Assembly: GCF_049331405.1 (NCBI RefSeq)
Contig: NZ_CP186274.1
Coordinates: 9,362,001-9,426,000, forward strand
Direction: 5' to 3'
Length of the DNA stretch: 64,000 nucleotides
Source of the DNA: PoT sp049331405
GTDB taxonomy: Bacteria; Planctomycetota; Planctomycetia; Isosphaerales; Isosphaeraceae
Made by a program: the position numbers and the translations under genes. The notes beneath the pieces are model-generated. The model did no database searches. It was not told the DNA's origin and saw only the letters and a program-made list of their open reading frames with translations. Positions 34,500-44,640 of the stretch are shown here, one piece after another (within the stretch, counting starts at the first letter, position 1; every line of letters starts with the position of its first letter).

Positions 34500-37340
34500 T
34501 TACTTCGAGCCCGAGCCGACGTCGGAGCCCGAGGCGGGCAGCGGGTTCCCCTCGGGGTCGAGGACGGTGATGACCTGCGCGTAGGGCAGGGTCTTCAGCT
34601 TGGCCTCGATCTTCGAGCGGTCGCCGACGACCAGGATGGTCATGTGCTTGGTGTCGAGGTACTTCTTCGCCACGCGGTCGACGTCCTCCTTGGTGACGGC
34701 CTCGACCTTGCCGGGGTAGGTGGTGAAGTAGTCATTCGGCAGCGAGTAGAGGACGAGGTCGGCCAGGGTCCCGGCCACGCCGAAGGTCGTCTCGAACTTG
34801 CCGGGGAAGCCCTTGATGGTGCGATCCTTGGCGAAGGCGAGCTCCTCGTCGGTCACAGGCCGGGCGCCGGAGATCTCCTCGATTTCCTTCATCAGCTCGA
34901 AGAGGGCCTCCTTGGTCACGGCCGTCTGGACCGAGCCCCCCGCCTCGAACGGCCCGGGGCCGATCCGGAAGGCGAAGTGCGAGCGGACCCCGTAGCTGTA
35001 CCCCTTCGCCTCGCGGAGATTGAGGTTGATCCGGCTCGAGAACTGGCCGCCGAGGACGGCGTTCATGATCGTGAGCGGGAAGTAGTCGGGCGTCCCGCGC
35101 GGCTGGCCCACGAAGCCGACGGCCAGCACCGACTGCGCGGCGGCGGGCTTGTCGACGAGGTAGACCGTCAACGGCTTGGCGGCCGGCGCCTCGGGCAGCG
35201 AACGCTTCACGGCCTCGCCCGGCTTCCACTCCTTGAGCGACTTCTCGAGCGTCGCGACGATCGCGTCCGGCGAGGTGTCCCCGACGACGATCAGGGTCGC
35301 GTTGTTCGGCTTGAAGAGCTGCTCGTGGAACTTGACGATGTCGTCTCGGGTGATCGAGGCGATCGACTTCGCCGTGCCCATGTCGGGGCGGCCGTACGGG
35401 TGTTCCTCGCCGTAGAGCAGGCGGGGGAAGACGACGCCCGAGATCCCCTCGGCGCGGTCGAGCCGGGCCTGGATCATCGAAAGCCGCTGCTGGCTGAGCC
35501 GCTTCAGCTCCTTCTCGGGGAACGACGGGTTCAGCAGCACGTCGGAGTAGAGCTCGATGCCCCGGTCGATGTGCTTGGTCAGGGTCGTCAGCGAGAGGCT
35601 CGAGGCTTCGAGCCCGCCGTTGGCGTCGATCGAGGCGCCGATCTCCGAGAGGGCGCCGGCGAAGGCCAGCGAGTCGAGGTTCTTGGTGCCCTCGGTCAGC
35701 AGGTCGGCCGTCAGCGAGGCCAGTCCGTGCTTGGCGGGCGGGACGAGCACGTCGCCCCCCTTGAGCACGAGGCTCAGGGTCAGGATCGGCAGCTCATGCC
35801 GCTCGGCGACGAGGACCTCGAGGCCGTTGGAGAGGGTCCGCCGCGTGACGGCGGGCGGGGTGAAGTCGGGGGTCGGCCCGATCTTCGGCATGACCGAGCG
35901 GTCGAACGTGTCCTTGACCTCGGCGATCTTCGGGCTCTCGATCGGGGCCTGCTTGGAGCGGTCGACCTCGACCTCGGGGGCCCGAGGCGTCGGGGCGCCC
36001 GGGGTCACGTCGAGGCGGATGCGGGTCTTGGTCAGGTACTGATTGGCGACGCGCTTGACGTCCTCGGGCGTGACCTTGAAGAGCCGGATCATCTCCGCCT
36101 TGTAGGCGAGGGGGTCGCCGAACTCGACGTTGTAGTTGTTCAGGTAGTCGGCCTTGCGCCCGGCCGACTGGAGCCCGATGATCAGCTCGCTCTCCTGGGT
36201 ATTCTGGGCCTTGGTCACCTCTTCGAGGGTCGGGCCGTCCTTCTTGAGCCGCTCGATCTCGGCGTCGGCGATCTCGACGAGCTTGTCGAGCGACTGGCCT
36301 GGGCGGGCGTAGATCGTGACGGTGAACTCACCGGCCAGGGCGCTGGCGGGATGGCCGGCCGAGACGCGTGCGGCGAGTTGCTTGTCGTACATCAGGGCGC
36401 GGAAGAGGCGATTCTCCTTGTCGATCCCGCCGAGGACGAGCGAGAGGACGTCGAGGGCCTGCTCGTCGGCGTCGCCGCGCTGGCCGGTCGGCCAGACGAG
36501 CTCGGCGCGGGGCAGGGTGACGCGGTCGGTCAGCTTGAGGTGCTTCGACTCCTTCAGGACGGGCACGCTCGGCTCGAGCTTGGCGACCTCGGGGCCCTTG
36601 GGCAGGGGGCCGAAGTACTTCTCGACCAGCTTCTTGGCCTCTTCCGGCTTGAAGTCGCCCGCGATGCAGAGGCTCGCGTTGTTCGGGCTGTAATAGGTGC
36701 GGAAGAACGACGAGACGTCGTCGAGGCTCGCGGCCGAGAGGTCGGCCATCGAGCCGATCACGCTGTGGTGGTACGGGTGATCGGGCGGGTAGAAGGCCTC
36801 GAGGAGGGCCTCGTGCGACTGGCCGTAAGGCACGTTGTCGACGCGCTGGCGACGCTCGTTCTTGACGACGTCACGCTGGTTGTCGAGCTTGGCCTGGGTC
36901 AACGCCGGCAGCAGGAAGCCCATGCGGTCCGCCTCTTCCCAGAGCGCCAGTTCCAGCACGTTGCTGGGGACGTTCTCGAAGTAGTTGGTGCGGTCGGTGC
37001 TGGTGCTGCCGTTGATCTGGGCGCCGACTTTTTCGAGCGGCCCGAAGTATTCGTCGTCGTGGTTCTTGGAGCCCTGGAACATCAGGTGTTCGAACAGGTG
37101 GGCGAACCCGGTGCGGCCCGTCTTCTCGTTCTTCGAGCCGACCTTGTACCAGATGTTGACCCCGACGATGGGGGTGGTGTGATCCTCGTGGAGGATGACC
37201 TCCAGGCCGTTGGGCAGCGTGTATTTCTCGACCTTGAGGTCGGGGATCTGGGGCGTCCGATTGTCCGCCCGCGCCGACGGCGCCAGGAGCACGGCGGCGG
37301 CGAGGGCCGCCAGGAAGGATCGAGACTTGCGGCAATCCAT
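34500..37340 (-). CDS. Exported M16 zinc metallopeptidase, double-domain (pitrilysin/PqqL-like)
   Basis: The 946-residue protein starts with a signal peptide (SFLAALAAAVLLAPSARA). It has two M16 halves. The N-terminal half has the inverted zinc motif H81-x-x-E84-H85 (HLFEH) and a downstream glutamate in ALWEEADRM, so it is catalytic. The C-terminal half (from about residue 540) lacks HxxEH (PPAKHGLASLTADLL) and is a non-catalytic partner, as in periplasmic two-domain M16 enzymes. The frame opens at 37478, but the signal peptide begins at the ATG at 37340. Likely periplasmic peptide degradation. Confidence 0.93.
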   Translation of the reverse strand: MDCRKSRSFLAALAAAVLLAPSARADNRTPQIPDLKVEKYTLPNGLEVILHEDHTTPIVGVNIWYKVGSKNEKTGRTGFAHLFEHLMFQGSKNHDDEYFGPLEKVGAQINGSTSTDRTNYFENVPSNVLELALWEEADRMGFLLPALTQAKLDNQRDVVKNERRQRVDNVPYGQSHEALLEAFYPPDHPYHHSVIGSMADLSAASLDDVSSFFRTYYSPNNASLCIAGDFKPEEAKKLVEKYFGPLPKGPEVAKLEPSVPVLKESKHLKLTDRVTLPRAELVWPTGQRGDADEQALDVLSLVLGGIDKENRLFRALMYDKQLAARVSAGHPASALAGEFTVTIYARPGQSLDKLVEIADAEIERLKKDGPTLEEVTKAQNTQESELIIGLQSAGRKADYLNNYNVEFGDPLAYKAEMIRLFKVTPEDVKRVANQYLTKTRIRLDVTPGAPTPRAPEVEVDRSKQAPIESPKIAEVKDTFDRSVMPKIGPTPDFTPPAVTRRTLSNGLEVLVAERHELPILTLSLVLKGGDVLVPPAKHGLASLTADLLTEGTKNLDSLAFAGALSEIGASIDANGGLEASSLSLTTLTKHIDRGIELYSDVLLNPSFPEKELKRLSQQRLSMIQARLDRAEGISGVVFPRLLYGEEHPYGRPDMGTAKSIASITRDDIVKFHEQLFKPNNATLIVVGDTSPDAIVATLEKSLKEWKPGEAVKRSLPEAPAAKPLTVYLVDKPAAAQSVLAVGFVGQPRGTPDYFPLTIMNAVLGGQFSSRINLNLREAKGYSYGVRSHFAFRIGPGPFEAGGSVQTAVTKEALFELMKEIEEISGARPVTDEELAFAKDRTIKGFPGKFETTFGVAGTLADLVLYSLPNDYFTTYPGKVEAVTKEDVDRVAKKYLDTKHMTILVVGDRSKIEAKLKTLPYAQVITVLDPEGNPLPASGSDVGSGSK

Positions 37341-38207
37341 ATGTGGCTCACTCCGTGATCGTCTTCGAGGCGTCCGAGAAACACTTGTTCTAACCGCTTC
37401 GCGGGGCATGAGTCCAGAGAACGGCAGGACCAAAATGGCGGGATTTCGGCCCCTTTCAAAGGCCCGAATCATCACCAAATCGGTGCTCTATACGCGTCAT
37501 CACGGCCCCACCTCCGACCCAGGTCACGAAAACCGAGCCCCCCGCGCCGCCGACCTGCCGCCGTACGTAGCGACGACCCGACGCGGGCTCGAGCGACCCC
37601 CGCCAGGTTCCAGGTGCAGAAACGTCGAAACTCCTGCCTCATCAGCTTCGACGCGAACCCGCCGACAGATCCATCCAAGCAATGACCGATCGAACAACAC
37701 GAGAAGACATGTAGGCCGGTAGTTCCTGGCCCATCGGACGAGGGAAGGCGAGCATTTTGCGCGCAATCAACGCAGCATCATAAACTTTGAATCCTAAGGA
37801 TCCAGATCCAGGCAAACAGCAAGAAGCACCCTTGCATTTTAAAATGCCTATATTTTCAAAAACTTCTCATACGAACGACTTACACGCGCAATCTTGCCGA
37901 TCCCAATGAGGCCCTTCCGGAATACTCGCCCCAGATTTTCCAATCGCTTTCTTTGGCATTCCCCGTTCCATGCTCTATATTTAGTCAATCGTCATAGTCC
38001 CGACGACGGCGTGTCGGGTTGAGGTGAGTTCGAAACGGTCGCGAAGATCCCCCTGCGCGCCCTTTGTGCCTGCACGGGCCGACCGTCGAGAGCGCTGCAT
38101 CTATTCGGGATCGACGTCGCGAGGATGCGACCGCGCGGTCATCGACGAGACCACTTGCCACGCGCCCATCAGGCCGTGGCGAGATTCGCCAACCCAGGAG
38201 TCGCACC
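37341..38207. promoter_or_regulatory. Long intergenic region with an AT-rich island and palindrome
   Basis: About 870 bases separate the M16 gene and the large exported protein. From about 37680 to 37990 the sequence is much more AT-rich than the surroundings. It contains the perfect palindrome GCATTTTAAAATGC at 37834-37847, followed by TATATTTTC. The plus-strand promoter of the exported protein gene is probably here, with a long leader. No gene was supported in it. Confidence 0.45.
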
Positions 38208-41200
38208 ATGCCCCCGCATGCCCACCGAGGATCCTTCCCAGTGACGTCGTGGAACCGCAAAGGCCCGAGGAGGCGACCCATCCGCCCCGGCATCGACGCC
38301 CTGGAGCGGCGCGAATTACTGGCGGCGCCGGGGGACATCGTCCCGGGGCAGGTGTATCAGGACGTCGCCTTCTACGACGCGAACGGAGACATCGTCGAGG
38401 TCAAACTCAACGGGCCGACGAGCGGGAACCGGGGGTTCACCCTGAGGCTCGCGGGGGACGCGACCCGCATCGCCGACATCCAGCAGCTCAACCTCGTCGG
38501 GCTCACGGCGGAGAACGGGATCAGCATCACGGTCACGCCGATCGAGTTGACGATCAGCGGCGGCGTCGACAGCAAGATGTTCAGCAGCGGCTACACCAGC
38601 ATCGCGAAGATCACAGCCGACCCGGGGGTGACGGCGATCGGGGGCCTGCAGCTCAGCGCGGCGGTCGTGGATGACGTCGCCCTGCCGGGCATCGACGTCG
38701 GCAGCATCACGCTCGACACCGGCAGCGTCGCCTACGTCGACGCGGCCAACACCGTCACGGCGGACTCGATCAGCATCAGCGCCCCGACGATCCTGATCAC
38801 CAACCCGATCACCGGCGAGGCGGAGATCTTCGACGAGAGCCCGACGGGCCCGCAAGGGGGCTACATGCCGGCCCTCGGCCTGATCGATCTCTGGGACGTC
38901 GAGGCGAAGAGCATCGGCGCGATCGTGGTCAACGGGGCCATCGGCCAGAACTCGGGGGATCCGTTCGACGCGACCAACACGACCAACGACCTCCGGGGCG
39001 TGATCGACGTCGAGGGGCAGATCGGCTCGATCGTGGCCCCGCACGGTGCGATGCGGAGCGCGATCCGCGCCGGCGGGATCGGCTCAGTACGCCTCGGCCA
39101 GATCGACGGCGAGATCTCCACGGACGACTCGTCGCTGCCGATGACGATGTACCTCCCCAAGCAGTTTACCGGCTTCATCCACGCCGCGGGGCACCTGAAC
39201 CTCGGATTCACCGACGCCTCCGGCGAGCTGGACACCGGCAACATCCAGGCGGGGGGCGGGATCTCCGGCACCGACCCGTCGACGACCGACCCCGTCCTCG
39301 TGCCCGACAAGTTCGCCGCCCCCGTGACCAACACGAGCACCACCGTCGGGATCGCCGGCGTCGAGGTCAACGGCGCCGCGATGGCCCGATGGTACTCGGC
39401 GTCGAGCATCGGCGACGTGAAGGCCCAGTCGTTCGCCGCGGGCTCGCTGTTCGAGGCCGCCGGGAACATCGGCAACGTCGAGCAGTTGATGACGACCAAG
39501 TCCGGCACGCCCGCGGGCGGCGGGCAGGCGACGGCCCTGCCGGTCGACCTTGAGGGCATGTTCAAGGCCGGCGGCAACATCGGCAACGTCAAGTCGGCGA
39601 GCGGCATCAAGGCCGAGCTGATCGCGGGCGGGAACATCGGCAACATCACCGGCGTCAGCGGCGGGCTCAACTCGACGGTCGTGCAGGCGGGCGGGAACAT
39701 CGGCGACATCAACGTCTTCCAGAAGACGGCCGCGACGACCGAGATCCTGGCCGGGGGCAGCCTCGGCAACATCCACGTCTACTCCGGCGACGTGAGCTGG
39801 AACGTGAAGGCCACGAACATCGGCAGCGTCGTCCTCGAAGCCGGTGGGATGAACCTGGCCGTCTTCGTTGCGCTCCAGGACTTCGGCGCGGTGACCATCA
39901 CAAGCCCGCTCGTCAACGCGATCGAGGGGGGCAGCCTGATCGCCGGCGGGGATATGGGGGCCGTCACGGCCTATGCCTTCGGGACGACGGCGATCCACGG
40001 CACCCTGATCCAGGCGGGCGGGCGGATCGCCGGTGTGACGGGGATCTCGTACGGCTCGACCGTCCTGCCAGAGGTCACGCCGGGGGTCACTTCGTCGCCG
40101 GCCAACACGAACAACGGCATCGATAAGGCGCAGATCCTCGCCGCCGAGATCGGCCCGATCCTCGGGCAGGCGGCCGTGGGGACGGGCATCCTCAAGGCGG
40201 TGATCCACGCCCAGGTCGGCGACATCGACTCGATCACCGGCATCGGCAACGGAGACGGCATCAACGGGGCGATCGTCGTCGCGGAAGGGGGCATCGGCCC
40301 GATCAAGGCGCTCTCGACGGTCCTCGGAGACGGCATCCGCGGCGGCAGCTTCGACGCCAACGGCAAGACCGACCCGGATCTCGGCAACATCGGGGCGATC
40401 ACCGCGCAAGGCGGGCCGGCGGGGGGCGACGGGATCGCGAACACGCGGATCCAGGCCTCGGGGCGGATCGCCGGCATCGACGGGACGGCCAACGCCAACG
40501 GCGGCGACGCCCTCTACACGGTCAGCACCACCGCCAAGAGCTTCGGCCCGATCAAGGCCCTGGTCCTCGGCGGCCAGACCGGCAACGGCATCACCAACAT
40601 GAACCTGAGGGCCTGGTCCGACTACGAGAACCAGCGCCCCAAGAACCCGGACACGCAAGTCGACAGCATCTATGTGGATGTCCGCTCGGCCCTCGGCATG
40701 GGGATCACCGGCTCGATCTTCCAGATCAAGGGGGACCTGCTCGACCTCGACTCCCGGGCGCTGAACGCCTCGGCGATCTCCACCAGCAACTTCACCAGCT
40801 CGCAGGGGAACTTCGGCCGGATCCACGCGGAGTCGACCAACGGCGGGGTCGCGATCAGCGGCAGCCTCTTCACCGCGAGCAACGGCTCGATCGGCTCGGC
40901 CAAGACGCTCGCCGACGCCGAGACGTCCGGCATCACGGCGATCGCCAACGGGACTTCGCTCCTCGCCACCGCGATCAGCGAGTCGAGCTTCTCGGCCGAC
41001 TCGAACATCGGCGTCATCAAGGCGGTCGCCCGGGGCGGGACGGCCATCCTGAACTCGACCTTCCTCGCCGACTCCAACTTCGGCAGCGCCAACAATGGCC
41101 CGAACCTCTCGGGCACCGTCCCCGATCCGGATGACGAGGGGGCGATCTTCGGCATCTACGCCGAGACCCAGGGCCAGAACCTCGTGTCTTCGGCGGGGAT

Positions 41201-43004
41201 CTCCGGCTCGAGCTTCGAGGGGGAGAAGATCGGCTTCATCACGGTGAACGTCACCGACCGCGAGGAAGGGGGCGCGGGCATCTCGGGCTCGACCTTCGTG
41301 GCCCGCAACGCCGTGTACGATGGCGCGGGGAACTTCGACAATAAGGGGACGATCGGCGACATCAACGTCACCGACGGCTCGCTCCGCGGCAACGGCATCG
41401 AGACGAGCAATTTCTACGCGGGGGCCGCGGGCTCGATCGGCAACATCAACGTGACGACGCTCGGCGGCACGGGCATCTTCGAGAGCGAGTTCCGGGCCTC
41501 GTTCTTCGACTACGACCAGAAGCACTTCGACGGCAAGATCGGCAAGGTCACGGTGAACGCCGGGCGTGCCGGCGGGACCTTGCTGCCGCTGCCCCCCCCG
41601 CCCAACGACGCCTGGACCTTGCTGAGCGCCGGCATCGACTCCAGCTACTTCGCGGCGGTCGGCGGCATCGGCGACGTCACGGTCAACTCGCTCGGCACCG
41701 GGGTCTTCTTCTCGGCCTTCCTCGCCGACTTCGACGCCATCGGGCGGCTCGCTTCGATCCCCGACTTCGTCCTCCCATTCTTCGCCCAGGACACGCCCGG
41801 CCCCCTCGGCAACGTCTCGATCACGTCGCAGGGGCGGTTCGGCTCCGGCGCGATCTTCTCGGTGTTCACCGGGTCGAGCGTCGGCGACATCGCCATCAAA
41901 GTGTCGTCTCGCGACACGCAGGCCGTCTCGCTCGCCCCGCCCACATCGCCGGCGCCGGTCGCGGAGGCGATCCAGGCCGTCTCGAGTTTCGTAGGGGCCC
42001 CGCTCGGGTCTTACATCGGCCCGGCGGCCAGCGCCGCGAGCCTGTACATCGCCACGGCCGGCAACATCGGCGCGGTCGACGTCCAGAACGCGGGCGCCGG
42101 CTTCGACTCGATCGCCTCGGCGTACATGGCCCTGCCGTTCGGCTTCTATGGCCCGGTCACGCCGATGGACAGGTCCCTGCTCAATATCTTCTGGGCGATC
42201 CCGCGGTTGTTCTCGGCCGGCTCGCCGCCGGCGGTGACGGCGGACTCGCCCTTGGCGTCCTCCTACACGGCGGGTAACCCCCTGGACTTCGCCGTCGACT
42301 TCGGCGCCCCGGTTCGAGTGGCGGGGCAGCCCTGGTTCCCGGTCTCGGTCGGCTCCAGCACGAAGGTCGCCCGCTACGTCTCAGGCAGCGGCACGACCCG
42401 GCTGATCTTCCGGCTCGACGCCGATCCCTTCGCGAAGGGCAACGTGACGGTCCCGGCCGGCGCGACGATCCAGACCGACCTCAAGAACCGGATCGTCGAC
42501 GACGCCAGCGGCGTCCTGGTCACGACGACCACGGTCCCCGCCATGACCTTGGCCGCGACGGTCGTGACTCCCCCGGCGCCCGCCCCCGACACGGTCGCCC
42601 CTTCGGTCGTCTCCGTCTCCCCGATCCAGACGACACCCATCCCGGGATCGAGGAAGCCGTATGCGGTCGGCCAGGTCCTCACGGTTACGGTCACGTACAG
42701 CGAGGCGGTGCGGGTCCGGGGCCTGCCGACGATGGACCTGATGCTCGGCGCGAAGAAGAAGGTCATGACCTACGCCGGCGGGGACGGGACGAACGTCCTC
42801 GTCTTCACCTACACGCTCACGCGGGCCGACCTCTCCGGGGCCAAATCCGCGAGGGCCGGCGGCGTCGTCACCCTCGGATCGGGAGCCGCGATCTCCGACT
42901 CCGCGGGTAACGCCGCGAAGTCGACGACCACGGCCGTCGCCACCCCGGCGACCCCGCGCGGCCCCCTGGGCCTCAAGGGGCGAGGCAGGGGGGCTCGACG
43001 CTAA
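38208..43004 (+). CDS. Large exported beta-helix-like repeat protein with LEPR-XLL-type motif and C-terminal Ig-like domains
   Basis: The 1598-residue protein starts with a basic N-terminus and the motif GIDALERRELLAAPG (LERRELL at 32-38). This matches the planctomycete LEPR-XLL signal found on exported proteins. The body (about 60-1330) consists of many short repeats such as AGGNIGNV, AGGNIGNITGVSGG and GGIGPIKAL, giving a probable right-handed beta-helix or solenoid. Two Ig-like domains follow, ending with DTVAPSVVSVSPI, VTYSEAVRVRGLPTMDL and a basic tail. Start 38208 has AGGAG eight bases upstream. It is probably a cell-surface adhesin or structural protein; the fold is inferred, not known. 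Confidence 0.82.
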   Translation: MPPHAHRGSFPVTSWNRKGPRRRPIRPGIDALERRELLAAPGDIVPGQVYQDVAFYDANGDIVEVKLNGPTSGNRGFTLRLAGDATRIADIQQLNLVGLTAENGISITVTPIELTISGGVDSKMFSSGYTSIAKITADPGVTAIGGLQLSAAVVDDVALPGIDVGSITLDTGSVAYVDAANTVTADSISISAPTILITNPITGEAEIFDESPTGPQGGYMPALGLIDLWDVEAKSIGAIVVNGAIGQNSGDPFDATNTTNDLRGVIDVEGQIGSIVAPHGAMRSAIRAGGIGSVRLGQIDGEISTDDSSLPMTMYLPKQFTGFIHAAGHLNLGFTDASGELDTGNIQAGGGISGTDPSTTDPVLVPDKFAAPVTNTSTTVGIAGVEVNGAAMARWYSASSIGDVKAQSFAAGSLFEAAGNIGNVEQLMTTKSGTPAGGGQATALPVDLEGMFKAGGNIGNVKSASGIKAELIAGGNIGNITGVSGGLNSTVVQAGGNIGDINVFQKTAATTEILAGGSLGNIHVYSGDVSWNVKATNIGSVVLEAGGMNLAVFVALQDFGAVTITSPLVNAIEGGSLIAGGDMGAVTAYAFGTTAIHGTLIQAGGRIAGVTGISYGSTVLPEVTPGVTSSPANTNNGIDKAQILAAEIGPILGQAAVGTGILKAVIHAQVGDIDSITGIGNGDGINGAIVVAEGGIGPIKALSTVLGDGIRGGSFDANGKTDPDLGNIGAITAQGGPAGGDGIANTRIQASGRIAGIDGTANANGGDALYTVSTTAKSFGPIKALVLGGQTGNGITNMNLRAWSDYENQRPKNPDTQVDSIYVDVRSALGMGITGSIFQIKGDLLDLDSRALNASAISTSNFTSSQGNFGRIHAESTNGGVAISGSLFTASNGSIGSAKTLADAETSGITAIANGTSLLATAISESSFSADSNIGVIKAVARGGTAILNSTFLADSNFGSANNGPNLSGTVPDPDDEGAIFGIYAETQGQNLVSSAGISGSSFEGEKIGFITVNVTDREEGGAGISGSTFVARNAVYDGAGNFDNKGTIGDINVTDGSLRGNGIETSNFYAGAAGSIGNINVTTLGGTGIFESEFRASFFDYDQKHFDGKIGKVTVNAGRAGGTLLPLPPPPNDAWTLLSAGIDSSYFAAVGGIGDVTVNSLGTGVFFSAFLADFDAIGRLASIPDFVLPFFAQDTPGPLGNVSITSQGRFGSGAIFSVFTGSSVGDIAIKVSSRDTQAVSLAPPTSPAPVAEAIQAVSSFVGAPLGSYIGPAASAASLYIATAGNIGAVDVQNAGAGFDSIASAYMALPFGFYGPVTPMDRSLLNIFWAIPRLFSAGSPPAVTADSPLASSYTAGNPLDFAVDFGAPVRVAGQPWFPVSVGSSTKVARYVSGSGTTRLIFRLDADPFAKGNVTVPAGATIQTDLKNRIVDDASGVLVTTTTVPAMTLAATVVTPPAPAPDTVAPSVVSVSPIQTTPIPGSRKPYAVGQVLTVTVTYSEAVRVRGLPTMDLMLGAKKKVMTYAGGDGTNVLVFTYTLTRADLSGAKSARAGGVVTLGSGAAISDSAGNAAKSTTTAVATPATPRGPLGLKGRGRGARR

Positions 43005-43009
43005 AAATC

Positions 43010-43034
43010 AGGAGCCTCCTCGCGAGGCTCCTTT
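43010..43034. terminator. Bidirectional hairpin terminator between convergent genes
   Basis: AGGAGCCTC pairs with GAGGCTCCT over a five-base loop, with TTT on the plus side and AAAAAT (TTTTT in the other direction) on the minus side. It serves the large exported gene ending at 43004 and the aminotransferase gene ending at 43045. Confidence 0.9.
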
Positions 43035-43044
43035 GGCCCTCGAC

Positions 43045-44214
43045 CTAGACGATCACCTTCAGGGTCCGCAGCCTGGAGATCGCCAGGTCGAGGGTCTCGT
43101 CCCGCTTGCAGAAGCAGAAGCGGATGTATTGCTGGCCGAGCGTCTTGTCCAGGAAGAAGCTCGAGCCGGGGACCGTCGCCACGCCGACCTCGCGCACGAG
43201 ATGGCGGGCGAAGGCCACGTCGTCCGTCGCGCCGAAGGCCTCGATGTTGGCCATGACGTAATAGGCGCCGTGGGGCAACTCGAGGTCGAAGCCGATCTCC
43301 AAGAGAGCCGAGCAGAGGCGGTCGCGGCGGGCCTGGTAGTCCTGCGAGAGCCTGGCGAAGTACTCGCGGGGCATCCGGTAGGCGAAGGCACCCGCCTCCT
43401 GGAGCGGGGCCGCGGCGCCGATCGAGACGTAGTCGTGGATCTGGCGGAAGGCGTGCGTCAGACCCTTGGGGGCGATCATCGTGCCGATCCGCCAGCCGGT
43501 CACGGCGAACGTCTTCGACATCCCGCCGACGGTCACCGTCCGCTCCTGCATCCCCTCCAGGCTCGCCAGCGCGATGTGCTCGCGGCCGTCGTAGATGATA
43601 TGTTCATAAATTTCGTCGGTGATGGCGATCACATCCCACTTGCGGCAGAGGGCCGCGATCATCTCGAGGTCCTCGCGCGTGGCGACGGCCCCCGTGGGGT
43701 TGTTGGGATTGCAGAGGATGATCGCCTTGGTCTTGTCGTTGAAGGCGGCGGCGAGCTCGTCGGGGTCGAACCGCCAGTCGGGGGGGCGGACGGGGACGAA
43801 CCTCGGCGTGGCGCCGGCGAGGACGCAGTCGGGCCAGTAGTTCTCGTAGAAGGGCTGCGAGAGGATCACCTCGTCGCCCGGGTTGATGAGCGCCATCAGG
43901 GCGACGAGCATCGCCTCGGTGCTGCCGCAGGTGACGGTGATCTCCGTCTCCGGGTCGACCGCCAGGCCGAGGTGCCAGCCGGCGTGCTCGGCGATCGCGT
44001 GCCGGAGCTCGCGAGAGCCCCAGGTGATCGCGTACTGGTTGACGTCGGCCTCGATGGCGCGGCAGGCCGCCGCCTTGAGCTCGGCGGGGGCGGGGAAGTC
44101 GGGCATCCCCTGCGCGAGGTTCACCGCCTTGTGCTTCGCGGCCTCGACCGACATGCCTCGGATCACGCTCTCGGTGAACCGAGACGCCTTCTGAGCAAGC
44201 AAGGGAAGTTGCAT
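43045..44214 (-). CDS. PLP-dependent class I/II aminotransferase
   Basis: The 389-residue protein has the fold-type I aminotransferase motifs: NLAQGMPDFPAP, VTCGSTEAMLVALMAL, CNPNNPTGAV, the ITDEIYEHIIYDG strand and the PLP-lysine motif GGMSKTFAVTGWRIG. This resembles methionine/aromatic or glutamine aminotransferases (YbdL/KAT-like) more than AspC. Start 44214 is chosen from the family-like MQLPLLAQKASRF; the frame opens 60 bases earlier. Substrate cannot be told from sequence. No operon partner is seen. Confidence 0.92.
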   Translation of the reverse strand: MQLPLLAQKASRFTESVIRGMSVEAAKHKAVNLAQGMPDFPAPAELKAAACRAIEADVNQYAITWGSRELRHAIAEHAGWHLGLAVDPETEITVTCGSTEAMLVALMALINPGDEVILSQPFYENYWPDCVLAGATPRFVPVRPPDWRFDPDELAAAFNDKTKAIILCNPNNPTGAVATREDLEMIAALCRKWDVIAITDEIYEHIIYDGREHIALASLEGMQERTVTVGGMSKTFAVTGWRIGTMIAPKGLTHAFRQIHDYVSIGAAAPLQEAGAFAYRMPREYFARLSQDYQARRDRLCSALLEIGFDLELPHGAYYVMANIEAFGATDDVAFARHLVREVGVATVPGSSFFLDKTLGQQYIRFCFCKRDETLDLAISRLRTLKVIV

Positions 44215-44640
44215 CGGACCCCGAACGAGAGGGAGTAAGATCCGGCGCCCCGGGGGATCGCTCGCCCCGGGCATCGCCGGTTGCGGTTCAAAGTCAAAGC
44301 GGGGCAGGGCTCACGCGGCGGGCGATTCTATCGCGGCGAGCCACGCCGAGCGGTCACAGATTCCGATCAACATTGTCGCCAAACCCCCGGCCGATCCGCA
44401 ACACACGATCCATCACTCCAATCGCTGCAATCGGACCAGTTCTCGCAAGCCATTCCTCAAGACCGTTGGGCCTATTCCAGAGGACGTTTGGGAGTCCCGC
44501 CGGGGACTTTCGAGCCGATACCTGAACCGACACGAAGGTACCTCGGCGCATTCCGTCACGAAACGAGGCGAGACCTCGGATTACCGAAGGGCGAGCGGAC
44601 GCCGCCCAAGGATCGCGCCCAGGGCACGGAGGGTTTTCCT
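44215..44640. other. Leader region before the second beta-repeat protein gene
   Basis: These 426 bases lie between the aminotransferase start (minus strand) and the gene starting at 44641. Promoters for both must be here. An open frame covers it on the plus strand but has no domain, and the strong ribosome site lies only before 44641. No RNA or repeat was recognised. Confidence 0.4.

Noticed and set aside
34644..37358. A 904-codon open frame opposite the M16 peptidase
   Set aside because: Leu/Val/Arg/Asp-rich shadow of a clear peptidase gene with HxxEH motif and signal peptide.
39084..41525. An 813-codon frame opposite the large exported beta-repeat protein
   Set aside because: Shadow of repeated Gly/Ile/Asn codons; composition is Arg/Asp/Val-rich without motifs.
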